The notes under the pieces were generated by a model that was not told where the DNA came from, did not search any database, and saw only the letters and a program-made list of their open reading frames with translations. Shown in pieces: positions 7,015 through 15,791 of a stretch of DNA of 64,000 nucleotides. Source of the DNA: Azospirillum doebereinerae (GTDB lineage Bacteria > Pseudomonadota > Alphaproteobacteria > Azospirillales > Azospirillaceae); assembly GCF_003989665.1 (NCBI RefSeq), contig NZ_RZIJ01000027.1, positions 22,251 to 86,250 of the forward strand, written 5' to 3'. A program made the position numbers and the translations under genes. Every line of letters starts with the position of its first letter. Position 1 is the stretch's first letter.

Positions 7015-9527
7015 GGGACCGCCCCGTGGCGCGCCAGGGTGGCGAGCAGGCTCGGGAAGGCCAGCGCCACGCCGCCCGCGACCGCCGTGTAGTCGTGCCA
7101 CAGCCGCCCGATCCGTAGGTCGAGGGTGCGGCGGGGGGACACGAAGCCCCGGCGAACGCGGTGGATCCCGTAGAGGGCGAGGACGAGGCCGATCCCGGCG
7201 TGCAGCCCGGCATAGGCCAGCACGGCGGCCATGGACGCCGCCGCCGCGTGGGCGGTCGGGTCGGGCAGGGCGGTCCAGGCCATCCAGGCGATCCCCGCCA
7301 GCGCCGCCGCATAACCGAGCGCGCCGGCGGTCAGCGCCGGCACCGCCCCCGCCGCCTTCCGCACCGCCCGGCGTCCCATCCCGGCCGCCAGCAGCAAGCC
7401 GAGCATGCCCAGCGCCTGCGCCGGGTAGGCCGTGCCGCCCAGCTGCTCCGGCGGCCAGTTCGGCGCCGACAGCCACAGGAAGAAGGCGCCGAACAGCAGC
7501 GAGACGTAGAGCGTGCCGTCCGCCGCCAGCGTGAAGACCATCGCCCACTGCGAGGGCGGGGCTTCGGCCTCGGCGTGATGCGGCGCCTCCTCGCCCCGGC
7601 CGATCGGCAGGGGGCCGAGATCCGCCGTCAGGCCGGTCTGCGGCGTCCAGCGCAGGAACAGGGCCAGCACGACCGCCGCGAACAGCGGCGCAGCCCAGTA
7701 GACCTTGAACAGCAGGGCCAGGAAGAACCCCCCGGTGGCCAGGGCGGTGGCCAGCGGCAGATGCGTCGGTCGCGGCAGGACGACGACCTGGTCGGGCCGC
7801 CCGGTCGCCATGTCGACGCCGAGCGTCTCCATCCAGCCGTTGCGGGTTCCGCCGAGATAGCCCCTCCCCGCCGCCAGCTCCGGACCGATCCGGTCGGGGT
7901 CGAGCGTGTCCGCCCGGCGGTCGATGGCCGGCAGGGCGGCGAAGCCGTAGGCGGTCGGCGGCGTCGGCATCGCCCATTCCAGCGTGCCGGCCTTCCACGG
8001 GTTGCGGCGGAAGGCCCGGCCGAACCGCGCGATCAGCAGCAGGTCGAGCGCCACCAGCGCGAAGCCCATCGCCATGACGAAGCTGCCGACGGAGGAGAGA
8101 TAGTTCAGCGCCTCCCAGCCGGCGTCTGCTGGGTAGCTGTGGACCCGGCGCGGCATGCCGCGCAGCCCCGTCAGGTGCATCAGGAAGAAGGTCAGGTTGA
8201 AGCCTGCGAACACCATCCAGAAGGCGATCTTGGACAGGTGGTGCACCGGCTGCCGGCCGGTCAGGTGCGGCAGCCAGTAATAGGCGGCGGCCATCATCGG
8301 GAAGACGAAGCCGCCGACCAGCACGTAGTGCAGATGGGCGACGACGAAATGGGTGTCGTGGGCCTGCCAGTCGAAGGGCACCATCGCCAGCATGACACCG
8401 GTCAGCCCGCCGATCACAAAGACGGTGAAGAAACCGAAGACGTGCAGCATCGGCACCGAGAAGCGCGGGCGCCCATGGGCCAGCGTGCCGAGCCAGGCGA
8501 AGATCTGCACGGCCGTGGGCACCGCCACCAGCGCGCTCGCCGCCGAGAAGAAGGACAGCGCCACATGCGGGATGCCGGCCGCGTACATGTGGTGGACCCA
8601 CAGCCCGAAGGACAGGAAGGCCATGGAGACGATGGCCGCCACCACCACCCGGTAGCCGGCGAGCGGCGTTCCGGCGAAGACCGGCACCAGGGTGGACAGG
8701 ACGCCCGCCGCCGGCAGGAAGATGATGTAGACCTCCGGATGGCCGAACAGCCAGAACAGATGCTGCCACAGCAGCGGGTCGCCACCGCGCGTCGGATCGA
8801 AGAAGGGCAGGCCGAAGGCGCGCTCGGCCTCCAGCAGGATCGAGCCGAGGATCAGCGGCGGAAAGCCGATCAGCATCATGCCGGCCACCACCAGCATGTA
8901 CCACGCGAAGATCGGCATGCGGTCGAGCGACATGCCGGGCGCGCGCAGCTTCAGCACCGTGACCAGGATCTCGACCGCCGCCGTCATCGCGGAGATCTCG
9001 ACGAAGGTGATCCCCAGCAGCCAGACGTCGGCGTTGATGCCCGGCGTGTAGAGGCGGGACGACAGCGGCGTGTACATGAACCAGCCGCTGTCGGGCGCCA
9101 CCCCACCGACCAGCGCCGCGACGACGATGCCCCCGCCGAACAGGTAGCACCAGAAGCCGTAGGCGGACATGCGCGGAAAGGCGAGGTCGCGCGCGCCCAG
9201 CATCTTGGGCAGCAGGTAGATCGCCATGCCCTCGAAGAAGGGGATGGCGAACAGGAACATCATGATCGTCCCGTGCATGGTGAAGACCTGCGCGTAGACG
9301 CCCGGATCCAGGAAGGGGCTCTGCGCCGAGGCCAGCTGCGTGCGGATCAGCATCGCCAGCACGCCGCCGATGAAGAAGAAGACCAGCGCCGTCAGCATGA
9401 AGCGCTTGCCGATGACGTTGTGGTTGACCGCCGCCAGCCGTTGCAGGCCGGGGCCGGTCGCCCAGATCGCGTCGAGCGCGCGATGGCGGTGGATCGCGTT
9501 CGGGTGACGTTCGGGCTCGTTGCTCAT
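7011..9527 (-). CDS. Cytochrome c oxidase subunit I-III fusion
   Basis: The protein is 838 residues. The first about 545 are subunit I of a haem-copper oxidase: low-spin haem His near 85 (VFTMHGTIMMF), the CuB His/Tyr motif GHPEVY at 262-267, the His pair at 312-313 (WVHHMY), and the haem ligands at 398 and 400 (VAHLHYV). After a linker (about 545-600) come further membrane helices that correspond to subunit III. Fused I-III chains occur in CuA-type terminal oxidases of several bacteria. The gene overlaps cox2 upstream and a small membrane gene downstream by four bases each. The GHPEVY glutamate and YGFW/WxxHH elements fit an A-type proton-pumping enzyme. It catalyses oxygen reduction by cytochrome c in the inner membrane. 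Confidence 0.93.
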   Translation of the reverse strand: MSNEPERHPNAIHRHRALDAIWATGPGLQRLAAVNHNVIGKRFMLTALVFFFIGGVLAMLIRTQLASAQSPFLDPGVYAQVFTMHGTIMMFLFAIPFFEGMAIYLLPKMLGARDLAFPRMSAYGFWCYLFGGGIVVAALVGGVAPDSGWFMYTPLSSRLYTPGINADVWLLGITFVEISAMTAAVEILVTVLKLRAPGMSLDRMPIFAWYMLVVAGMMLIGFPPLILGSILLEAERAFGLPFFDPTRGGDPLLWQHLFWLFGHPEVYIIFLPAAGVLSTLVPVFAGTPLAGYRVVVAAIVSMAFLSFGLWVHHMYAAGIPHVALSFFSAASALVAVPTAVQIFAWLGTLAHGRPRFSVPMLHVFGFFTVFVIGGLTGVMLAMVPFDWQAHDTHFVVAHLHYVLVGGFVFPMMAAAYYWLPHLTGRQPVHHLSKIAFWMVFAGFNLTFFLMHLTGLRGMPRRVHSYPADAGWEALNYLSSVGSFVMAMGFALVALDLLLIARFGRAFRRNPWKAGTLEWAMPTPPTAYGFAALPAIDRRADTLDPDRIGPELAAGRGYLGGTRNGWMETLGVDMATGRPDQVVVLPRPTHLPLATALATGGFFLALLFKVYWAAPLFAAVVLALFLRWTPQTGLTADLGPLPIGRGEEAPHHAEAEAPPSQWAMVFTLAADGTLYVSLLFGAFFLWLSAPNWPPEQLGGTAYPAQALGMLGLLLAAGMGRRAVRKAAGAVPALTAGALGYAAALAGIAWMAWTALPDPTAHAAAASMAAVLAYAGLHAGIGLVLALYGIHRVRRGFVSPRRTLDLRIGRLWHDYTAVAGGVALAFPSLLATLARHGAVP

Positions 9528-10228
9528 TCGGCTCCCGTCTCCGCTTTGGCCAGCTCCGCCGCGTAGCGCCCGGCCTCGTGGGCGCGCACGGTGAAGCGCA
9601 TGTCGGTGTGGCTGACGCCGCAATACTCGGCGCAGACCCCGCCGAAGGTGCCGGGGGCCTCGGCCAGAAGGCGCAGCCGGGTCTCGTGGCCGGGGATCGC
9701 GTCGATCTTGCCGCCCAGCCGGGGCACCCAGAAGCTGTGGATCACGTCCTCGCTGGTGACCGTGATTTCGACGAGGCGCCCGGCGGGCAGGTGCAGCACC
9801 CCGACCGTCACCGGCGCTCCGGGCGTATCGGGGTAGGCGAAGCTCCACTGCCCCATGCGGGCGCGGGCCTCGACGCGCAGCGCCTCGGATCCCGGCCGGC
9901 CGAGCCGATACTCGCCCTGGAACAGCGCGTAGCCGAGCAGCGCCGTCAGGACCGGCAGCGGCAGCGCCAGCCCCCCGGCGACGATCCAGCCCTTGGCCGA
10001 CAGGCGGCGCCCAAAGCCCGGACGCAGCACCGTCAGCAGGAACAGCCCGACGACCAGCGCGAAGAGCGGGATCGCCCCCAGCAGCATCGCCCACCACAGC
10101 CGGGCGATGGACTCCGCGAACGGCCCCGCCGGGTCCAGCGCCGACAGGTCGCCGCCGCAGCCGGCCAACGCCGGCAGGGCGGAAAACGGAAGCGCTTTCC
10201 GGAACAGGCCCCCCGCCCGCCGGGTTAT
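9524..10228 (-). CDS. Cytochrome c oxidase subunit II (CuA), lipoprotein type
   Basis: The protein is about 230 residues. It has a lipoprotein-like N-terminus ending LPALAGCGGDLS, two membrane helices, then a periplasmic cupredoxin domain. CuA ligands are visible: the His of VIHSFWVP, and C-x3-C-x3-H-x2-M in CAEYCGVSHTDM. It passes electrons from cytochrome c to subunit I. The start is uncertain: no ATG, GTG or TTG lies ahead of the lipobox. An ATA at 10228 and a CTG at 10207 are the only near-start codons, and the divergent DUF2231 gene starts only 22 bases away. The end overlaps the subunit I start by four bases. Confidence 0.88.
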   Translation of the reverse strand: MTRRAGGLFRKALPFSALPALAGCGGDLSALDPAGPFAESIARLWWAMLLGAIPLFALVVGLFLLTVLRPGFGRRLSAKGWIVAGGLALPLPVLTALLGYALFQGEYRLGRPGSEALRVEARARMGQWSFAYPDTPGAPVTVGVLHLPAGRLVEITVTSEDVIHSFWVPRLGGKIDAIPGHETRLRLLAEAPGTFGGVCAEYCGVSHTDMRFTVRAHEAGRYAAELAKAETGAE

Positions 10229-10249
10229 GGGGAAAACAGGAGTCCCCTC

Positions 10250-10762
10250 ATGAGCGACGCCAAGAACGAAGCCGACGACGCCGACAACCCGGTCATCGTC
10301 AAGGTCCAGGAGAAGGACACCACCTCGATGATCGCGGTGGCCGGCCATCCGCTCCACGCGATGTCGGTGCATTTCCCGATCGCCCTGGTCTTCGCCACGC
10401 TGGCCGCCGACGTCTTCTACTGGTGGTCGGGCGATTCCTTCTGGCTGCGGGCGGGGCTGTGGGCCTCCGGCGCCGCCTTCCTCACCGGGCTCGTCGCCGG
10501 GGCCATCGGCACGGTGGAGCTGCTGCTCGTCGCCGGCATCCGGGCGCGGGTGGCGAGTTGGGCGCACGGCGTCGCCGCCCTCACCATGCTGTCGATCGCC
10601 GGTCTCAACTGGGGCCTGCGGCTGCAGGATCCCGAGGTGGTGCTGCCGCACGGGCTGCTGGTCTCCCTGCTGGCGACGGGCATGACGGTGCTGGCCGGTT
10701 GGCATGGCGGAAAGCTGATCTTCCATCACGGGGTCGGCCTCATGGTGTCGTCGAAGGGGTGA
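10250..10762 (+). CDS. DUF2231 membrane protein
   Basis: The protein is 170 residues: a charged cytoplasmic N-terminus (about 30 residues), then four membrane helices. The segment GHPLHAMSVHFPIALVFATLAADVFYW at about 32-58 carries the His-rich first helix typical of DUF2231 proteins, which resemble haem or redox membrane proteins of unknown function. AACAGGAG lies eight bases before the ATG. It runs opposite to the oxidase genes: it starts divergently from cox2 and its 3' end overlaps the CopD-like gene by 23 bases. The genomic setting suggests a link to respiration. Confidence 0.82.
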   Translation: MSDAKNEADDADNPVIVKVQEKDTTSMIAVAGHPLHAMSVHFPIALVFATLAADVFYWWSGDSFWLRAGLWASGAAFLTGLVAGAIGTVELLLVAGIRARVASWAHGVAALTMLSIAGLNWGLRLQDPEVVLPHGLLVSLLATGMTVLAGWHGGKLIFHHGVGLMVSSKG

Positions 10763-11258
10763 CGGACCACGGATTGAGCGGGTCGAGCAGGCGCCGCAAC
10801 CCGCCCGGCTCGGACAGCGCCGCCGGAAGCTCCAGCGGCAACGTCGCCGGCTTGGCGAGGACCAGAAGCAGTATGGCCAGAACCGTCAGCGCGGTCAGGA
10901 CCGTGGCGGCGGCGCAGCGCCAGGCGGGATAGCCCTCGCCCTCGCGGAACAGGCGGATGATGACGAGGCCGGTCAGGACATGCGCCACGCCCAGCAGCGC
11001 GACGAATCCGAGCTTCAGGGAAAACCAGGGAACGAAGACCTCGCGCAGGAAGATCAGCGCGACGCCGCTCGCCACCGCCGTGAAGGCGGCCGGCGACAGG
11101 ATGTTGGTGTAGGCGAAGCGGACCGTCTTCTGGAGCCGGTAGAGCGACTGGTCGTCGGTGATGGCGGCGCGCTGCACGTAGAGGCTGGGCAGGCCGACGA
11201 GGCCGGCGGTCCACAGGGCGATGGCGGCGATGTGGACGAACTTCATGGCCTCGATCAT
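10740..11258 (-). CDS. CopD-like membrane protein
   Basis: The protein is 172 residues with four membrane helices. It starts MIEAMKFVHIAAIALWTAGLVGLPSLY, a His-containing first helix as in CopD/YebZ-family proteins associated with copper handling. The start overlaps the CtaG-like gene by four bases (11255-11258), so the two are coupled. In this cluster a role in supplying or buffering copper for the CuA/CuB centres is plausible but inferred only from the neighbours. Confidence 0.72.
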   Translation of the reverse strand: MIEAMKFVHIAAIALWTAGLVGLPSLYVQRAAITDDQSLYRLQKTVRFAYTNILSPAAFTAVASGVALIFLREVFVPWFSLKLGFVALLGVAHVLTGLVIIRLFREGEGYPAWRCAAATVLTALTVLAILLLVLAKPATLPLELPAALSEPGGLRRLLDPLNPWSVTPSTTP

Positions 11259-11986
11259 GGACGCGCGTCTCCACGCGCCGCTCCGCCCAGCAGGGCGAAC
11301 AGGCGGTGGAGCGCCACCGCGAGGTAGGGCAGCGCCGCCGGCACCCACATCAGCAGCCCGGCCAGCTGCTGGTCCTCCAGCGGCGTCAGCCCGAAGGGGG
11401 CCGTCGTCAGGGCGTGTTCCGCGAAGAGCGGCCGGCCGGCGAAGGTCAGCAGCGCGCCCAGCATCCCCATCTGCACGATGGCCCCCAGCGCCAGCGCCAT
11501 CGTCGTCCCCGGCGCCGTGCGCGGCGACAGCAGCGCGTGCCAGAACCACACCGCCGAGACGGTCAGCGTCGCCTCCATCAGCCAATAGGCGGGCGTGCTC
11601 GACAGGGCGAAGCCGTAGGGACCGGGCGTGTGCCACAGCCACAGCAGGACGGTGTGGACCACGAAGGCCGCCTCGCCGCCGCGCGGCGTCACCGACCGGC
11701 GGACCAGCGTGTGCGCGATCAGCGGCGCCGCCCCGGCGACGATCACGAGATGGTGGGCGACCCGCGCCGAGAACAGCGCCGAGGCCAGCGCGCAGAGTGG
11801 CGAGACGAAGGCGACCGCCAGCAGCAGCACCGCCCCGATCCCGGCCCGGCGAGCGGACCGGTCGGGCTGGGAAAGGGCGAACAGGGACGCCAGGGCAAGC
11901 CCCGCCAGGACGGCCGGATCGAGGTTCCATGCGGACCACAGGCCGTCCGGAAGGGGGGCGGGACCGCAATAGGGAACCGTGTTCAT
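11255..11986 (-). CDS. ctaG: CtaG-like cytochrome oxidase assembly protein (caa3 type)
   Basis: The protein is 243 residues with about seven membrane helices. Histidines occur in helix contexts (ARVAHHLVIVAGAAPLIAHTL, VHTVLLWLWHTPG, AVWFWHALLS), the pattern of the multi-pass CtaG family found with caa3-type oxidases, not the single-pass Cox11 family that is also called CtaG. It begins MNTVPYCGPAPLPDGLW. It is the first gene of the leftward cluster and probably helps insert copper. The 243-base gap upstream shows no other gene. Confidence 0.8.
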   Translation of the reverse strand: MNTVPYCGPAPLPDGLWSAWNLDPAVLAGLALASLFALSQPDRSARRAGIGAVLLLAVAFVSPLCALASALFSARVAHHLVIVAGAAPLIAHTLVRRSVTPRGGEAAFVVHTVLLWLWHTPGPYGFALSSTPAYWLMEATLTVSAVWFWHALLSPRTAPGTTMALALGAIVQMGMLGALLTFAGRPLFAEHALTTAPFGLTPLEDQQLAGLLMWVPAALPYLAVALHRLFALLGGAARGDARP

Positions 11987-12229
11987 GCCGCGCCGCTCCG
12001 TCGGGGGCCTTTGCCGTCGATGATCCTCACGCCCCCTCCCTCGGTTCCGCGTCGAAACGTAACGCCGGACGGACGCCCGTTGTTCCTTTGGCTTGGCCGT
12101 TGCTCCGCCGTCCGGCGGGTGGGGCGGGTGGGGTGGCATGGGCCGTGCGCATGGAACGCCGGCCGGACGGCGGGTGTTGGGATCGTATCGAACCCGTTCC
12201 CTTCCTTTTCCCACGCTCCGGAGATCGCT

Positions 12230-14593
12230 TTGCCTTCCGACGCCTCCGCCCCCAACGATCCCCAGCGCAGCGACGCCCCGGAAGAGCCCGGCCAGCCTGG
12301 AGCGCACAGGCCGCTGTCGGAGATGGAGGACGAGACCGTCCATTACGACGGTGCGGCGGGCGGCTGGGGATCGGTCGGCTCGCTGGCCCACGCGCTCGCC
12401 AGGGATCTGCCGGGGCCGGCGGTGGCCGACACGTTGCGGCGGCAGAACAAGCCGGGCGGCTTCATGTGCGTGTCCTGCGCCTGGACCAAGCCCGCCAAGC
12501 CGCACCCCTTCGAATTCTGCGAGAACGGCGCCAAGGCGACCTTCGCGGAGATGACCAAGCGCCGCTGCACCCCCGATTTCTTCGCCGAGCACACGGTGAC
12601 CGACCTCAAAGGGTGGAAGGACCACGACCTGGAGATGCAGGGGCGGTTGACCCACCCGATGCGCTACGACGCCGGCACCGACCGCTACGTCCCCTGTACG
12701 TGGGAGGAGGCGTTCGCGGCCATCGGCGCCGAACTCAAGGGCATCGATCCGAAGACGGCGGTCTTCTACGCGTCGGGCCGCGCCAGCCTGGAGACCGCCT
12801 ATCTCTACGCGCTGTTCGCGCGGATGTACGGGCACAACAACCTGCCCGACAGCTCCAACATGTGCCACGAGACCACCTCGGTCGGGCTCAAGACCGTGAT
12901 CGGCTCGCCGGTGGGGACCTGCGTGCTGTCCGACTTCGACCAGTGCGACGCGATCTTCTTCTTCGGGCAGAACACGGGCTCGAACAGCCCACGCCTGCTG
13001 CACCCCTTGCAGGAGGCGGTCAAGCGCGGCGCGAAGATCGTCACCTTCAACCCGGTGCGCGAGCGCGGGCTGGAGGTCTTCAAGAACCCCCAGGCCCCGA
13101 CCGAGATGCTGACGGGCCAGGAAACCCGGATCTCGACGCTGTATTTCCAGGTCAGGGCCGGCGGCGACATCGCGGCCATCACCGGCCTGATCAAGCACGT
13201 GCTCGCCGCCGACGCGCACAGCCACGCCACGCACGGCAAGCGGGTGCTCGACACCGACTTCATCGCCCAGCACACCACGGGCTTCGAGGCGATGAAGGCC
13301 AAGGTCGACGCGACGGGCTGGGAGGCCATCGAGAAGGAATCGGGCTTGACCCGCGATGAGTTGGAACAGGCCGCGCGGATCTACATCGAGGCCGACCGCT
13401 CCATCGCGATGTACGGCATGGGGCTGACCCAGCACGTCCACGGCTCCGACAACATCGCGGCCCTGACCAACCTATGGCTCCTGAAGGGCAACATCGGCCG
13501 CGACGGCGCCGGCATCTCTCCGGTGCGCGGCCATTCCAACGTGCAGGGCCAGCGCACCGTCGGCATCTCCGAGAAGCCTGAACTGGTGCCGCTCGACCGC
13601 ATCGCCGAGCAGTTCGGCTTCGAGCCGCCGCGCGACGAAGGGCTGAACACCGTCAAGGCCTGCGAGAAGATCCTGACCGGCGAGGTGAAGGCCTTCATCG
13701 GCCTCGGCGGCAACTTCCTGCGCGCCATCCCCGAGCGGGAGCGGATGGAGGAGGCTTGGCCACGGATGCGCCTGACCGTGCAGATCGCGACCAAGCTGAA
13801 CCGCAGCCACCTGATCAACGGAAGGGTCGCCTATCTGCTGCCCTGCCTTGGCCGTTCGGAGGAGGACCGGCAGGCAAGCGGGCCGCAGACCGTGACGGTC
13901 GAGGACAGCCTGAGCTGCATCCACGGTTCGGTCGGCAAGAACGAACCGGCGAGCGAACACCTCAAGTCGGAGGTCGCCATCGTCGCCGGGCTGGCCAGGG
14001 CGACGCTGTCCCCCAACCCGAAGGCACCATGGGAGACCTGGACCGCCGACTACGCCACGATCCGCAGCCGGATCCAGCAGACCTACCCGGACCAGTTCGA
14101 CCGCTTCAACGAGCGCCTGTTCACGCCCGGCGGCTTCTACCGGGGCAACACGGCGCGCGAGCGCATCTGGAAGACCAAGAGCGGCAAGGCGCAGTTCACC
14201 GCGCCGGAGCGGCTGAACGCGATGGGCGTCGGCGACGCGCCCGAGCGCTGGCGGCTGATCACCATGCGTTCCAACGACCAGTTCAACACGACGATCTACG
14301 GCTATTCGGACCGCCTGCGCGGCATCGAGGGCACCCGCGACGTGCTGCTGATGAACCCGGAGGACATCGCGGCGGCGGGGCTGACCGAAGGTCAGGTCGT
14401 CGGGCTGGCGAGCGACGCGGAGGACGGGGTGGACCGCCGGGTGGGCGGGTTGACCGTCACTCCCTTCCTATTGCCGCGCGGCTGCATCGGTTCCTATTAC
14501 CCGGAGATGAACCCCCTGATCCCGCTCTGGTACCACGACCAAGCGTCGAAGACCCCGGCGGCGAAGAGCGTGCCGGTGCGGATCGTCGCTTAA
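12230..14593 (+). CDS. FdhF/YdeP-family molybdopterin oxidoreductase
   Basis: The protein is 787 residues from a TTG start with GGAG eight bases upstream; the next in-frame ATG is at 12324. It aligns by eye over its length with E. coli YdeP: GAAGGWGSVGSLAHAL near the start, a Cys cluster FMCVSCAWTKP...FCENGAK, SGRASLETAYLYALFARMYG, DSSNMCHETTSVGL (cofactor Cys position), GNIGRDGAGISPVRGHSNVQG and NDQFNTTIYGYSDR. The family carries bis-MGD and probably one iron-sulphur cluster. YdeP has been linked to acid resistance; its substrate is unknown. There is no Tat signal, so it should be cytoplasmic. It is transcribed divergently from the oxidase cluster. Confidence 0.88.
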   Translation: MPSDASAPNDPQRSDAPEEPGQPGAHRPLSEMEDETVHYDGAAGGWGSVGSLAHALARDLPGPAVADTLRRQNKPGGFMCVSCAWTKPAKPHPFEFCENGAKATFAEMTKRRCTPDFFAEHTVTDLKGWKDHDLEMQGRLTHPMRYDAGTDRYVPCTWEEAFAAIGAELKGIDPKTAVFYASGRASLETAYLYALFARMYGHNNLPDSSNMCHETTSVGLKTVIGSPVGTCVLSDFDQCDAIFFFGQNTGSNSPRLLHPLQEAVKRGAKIVTFNPVRERGLEVFKNPQAPTEMLTGQETRISTLYFQVRAGGDIAAITGLIKHVLAADAHSHATHGKRVLDTDFIAQHTTGFEAMKAKVDATGWEAIEKESGLTRDELEQAARIYIEADRSIAMYGMGLTQHVHGSDNIAALTNLWLLKGNIGRDGAGISPVRGHSNVQGQRTVGISEKPELVPLDRIAEQFGFEPPRDEGLNTVKACEKILTGEVKAFIGLGGNFLRAIPERERMEEAWPRMRLTVQIATKLNRSHLINGRVAYLLPCLGRSEEDRQASGPQTVTVEDSLSCIHGSVGKNEPASEHLKSEVAIVAGLARATLSPNPKAPWETWTADYATIRSRIQQTYPDQFDRFNERLFTPGGFYRGNTARERIWKTKSGKAQFTAPERLNAMGVGDAPERWRLITMRSNDQFNTTIYGYSDRLRGIEGTRDVLLMNPEDIAAAGLTEGQVVGLASDAEDGVDRRVGGLTVTPFLLPRGCIGSYYPEMNPLIPLWYHDQASKTPAAKSVPVRIVA

Positions 14594-14622
14594 GCAGGAT
14601 TGTGGAGGTTCAAGTCCCGTTT

Positions 14623-14728
14623 GCCCCCACCCTTCCTCCCCCGCTAAGCGGGGGAGGGGACGGCCGCTGGATTTTGGCAAAGCTCCTATCCCCTCCCCCG
14701 CCCAGCGGGGGAGGGAAGGGGTGGGGGC
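14623..14728. repeat. Nested GC-rich inverted repeat (dispersed-repeat-like)
   Basis: There are two tight hairpins. One has 11-base arms CCTCCCCCGCT/AGCGGGGGAGG at 14635-14657, the other 11-base arms CCCTCCCCCGC/GCGGGGGAGGG at 14691-14715. The outer flanks (GCCCCCACCC at 14623, GGGGTGGGGGC ending at 14728) are also inversely related, so the whole 106 bases can fold as one long dyad. It sits between the convergent YdeP-like and LysR genes and may act as a terminator. The layout resembles repetitive intergenic elements. Confidence 0.6.
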
Positions 14729-14774
14729 ATGCGTGGCATGGACTCCACACCCCTTCCTGGAAGCCGCTCCGCTC

Positions 14775-15680
14775 TCACGCCGCGGCGCGGACGGCGTCGA
14801 TGAAGGCGCGCAGGGCGGGCGCCATCTGCCGTTGCCGGGGGTAGCACAGGAAACGCCCGGGAAACGGCGCGGACCAGGGCTCGAGCAGCGGGACCAGCCG
14901 TCCCTCGGCAATGGGGCGCGCCACCGCGTCCTCGACCGCGAAACCAATCCCGATGCCGTCCAGCGCCGCGCGGACCGCCATGTCCTTGTCGTTGACGATC
15001 AGCGGTCCGTCGACCGCCACCTCGAACCACGACCCGTTCTCGAAGAACTCCCAGGCGTAGGGCGTCACATGGCCCGGCCAGCGCCAGCGCAGGCAGCGGT
15101 GGTGCACCAGATCGCGCGGGTGGTCCGGACGTCCGTGCGCCGCGAGATAGGCGGGCGAGGCCACGGCGATCTGACGCAGCTCCGGGCCGAGCCGCACCGC
15201 GACCATGTCGCGCTCGATCACCTCGCCGATCCGGATAGCGGCGTCGAAGCCGCCCGCCACCACATCGACCACCGCGTCGTCCAGCGTGATGTCGAGCACG
15301 ACATCCGGATAATCCCGCGCGAAGGCCGGGAGGATGGGGTCGATGTACCTCTCCGCCGCCGACCGGAAGCTGTGGACGCGCACGGTCCCGGCGGGGCGTT
15401 CGCGGTGCCGTTGCGCGTGCCCGATGGCGTCGCCCAGTTCCGACACGGCGGGGCGCACGCGCAGGAACAGGGTTTCGCCCGCCTCCGTCAGCGCGACGCT
15501 GCGCGTGGTGCGGTTGAAGAGCCGCACGCCAACCCGCTCCTCGAAGCCGCGCACCAGCTGGCTGAGAGCGGAGGGGGAGACGCCCAGCCGGTGCGCGGCC
15601 TGGCTGAAGCTCAACGCCTCGCCGACCGCCACGAAGGCCCGGAGCTGGTTGTAGTCGCTGCCCGACAGCAAGGGTTCCAT
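14775..15680 (-). CDS. LysR-family transcriptional regulator
   Basis: The protein is 301 residues. The winged helix-turn-helix is at about 8-65 (YNQLRAFVAVGEALSFSQAAHRLGVSPSALSQLVRGFEERVGVRLFNRTTRSVALTEAG). A type 2 periplasmic-binding-like effector domain of LysR type follows at about 90-295. It is divergent from an SDR gene, with 111 bases between the starts. By the usual LysR arrangement it probably controls that dehydrogenase and itself. The inducer is unknown. Confidence 0.93.
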   Translation of the reverse strand: MEPLLSGSDYNQLRAFVAVGEALSFSQAAHRLGVSPSALSQLVRGFEERVGVRLFNRTTRSVALTEAGETLFLRVRPAVSELGDAIGHAQRHRERPAGTVRVHSFRSAAERYIDPILPAFARDYPDVVLDITLDDAVVDVVAGGFDAAIRIGEVIERDMVAVRLGPELRQIAVASPAYLAAHGRPDHPRDLVHHRCLRWRWPGHVTPYAWEFFENGSWFEVAVDGPLIVNDKDMAVRAALDGIGIGFAVEDAVARPIAEGRLVPLLEPWSAPFPGRFLCYPRQRQMAPALRAFIDAVRAAA

Positions 15681-15791
15681 CGGATCAGGAAACGATTTTT
15701 CAGCCCAGCTTACAAGCGCTGTCAGAAGAGGGGGCATTCTGAACCCAGTTCGCCGGGTGTATCCCTGTCTCCGCAACCAAGGAGACGACTC

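Noticed and set aside
7161..9566. Plus-strand frame of 801 codons opposite the oxidase
   Set aside because: Composition is Gln/Arg/His/Gly only, with no fold. The minus strand has a complete COX1-COX3 fusion.
11306..12229. Upstream extension of the YdeP-like frame
   Set aside because: It runs antisense to the ctaG-like gene with Arg/Gln-rich composition; the TTG at 12230 has a good ribosome-binding site and matches family length.
15681..15791. LysR T-N11-A box between the LysR and SDR genes
   Set aside because: Several weak candidates fit by chance in this short region; none is palindromic enough to report.
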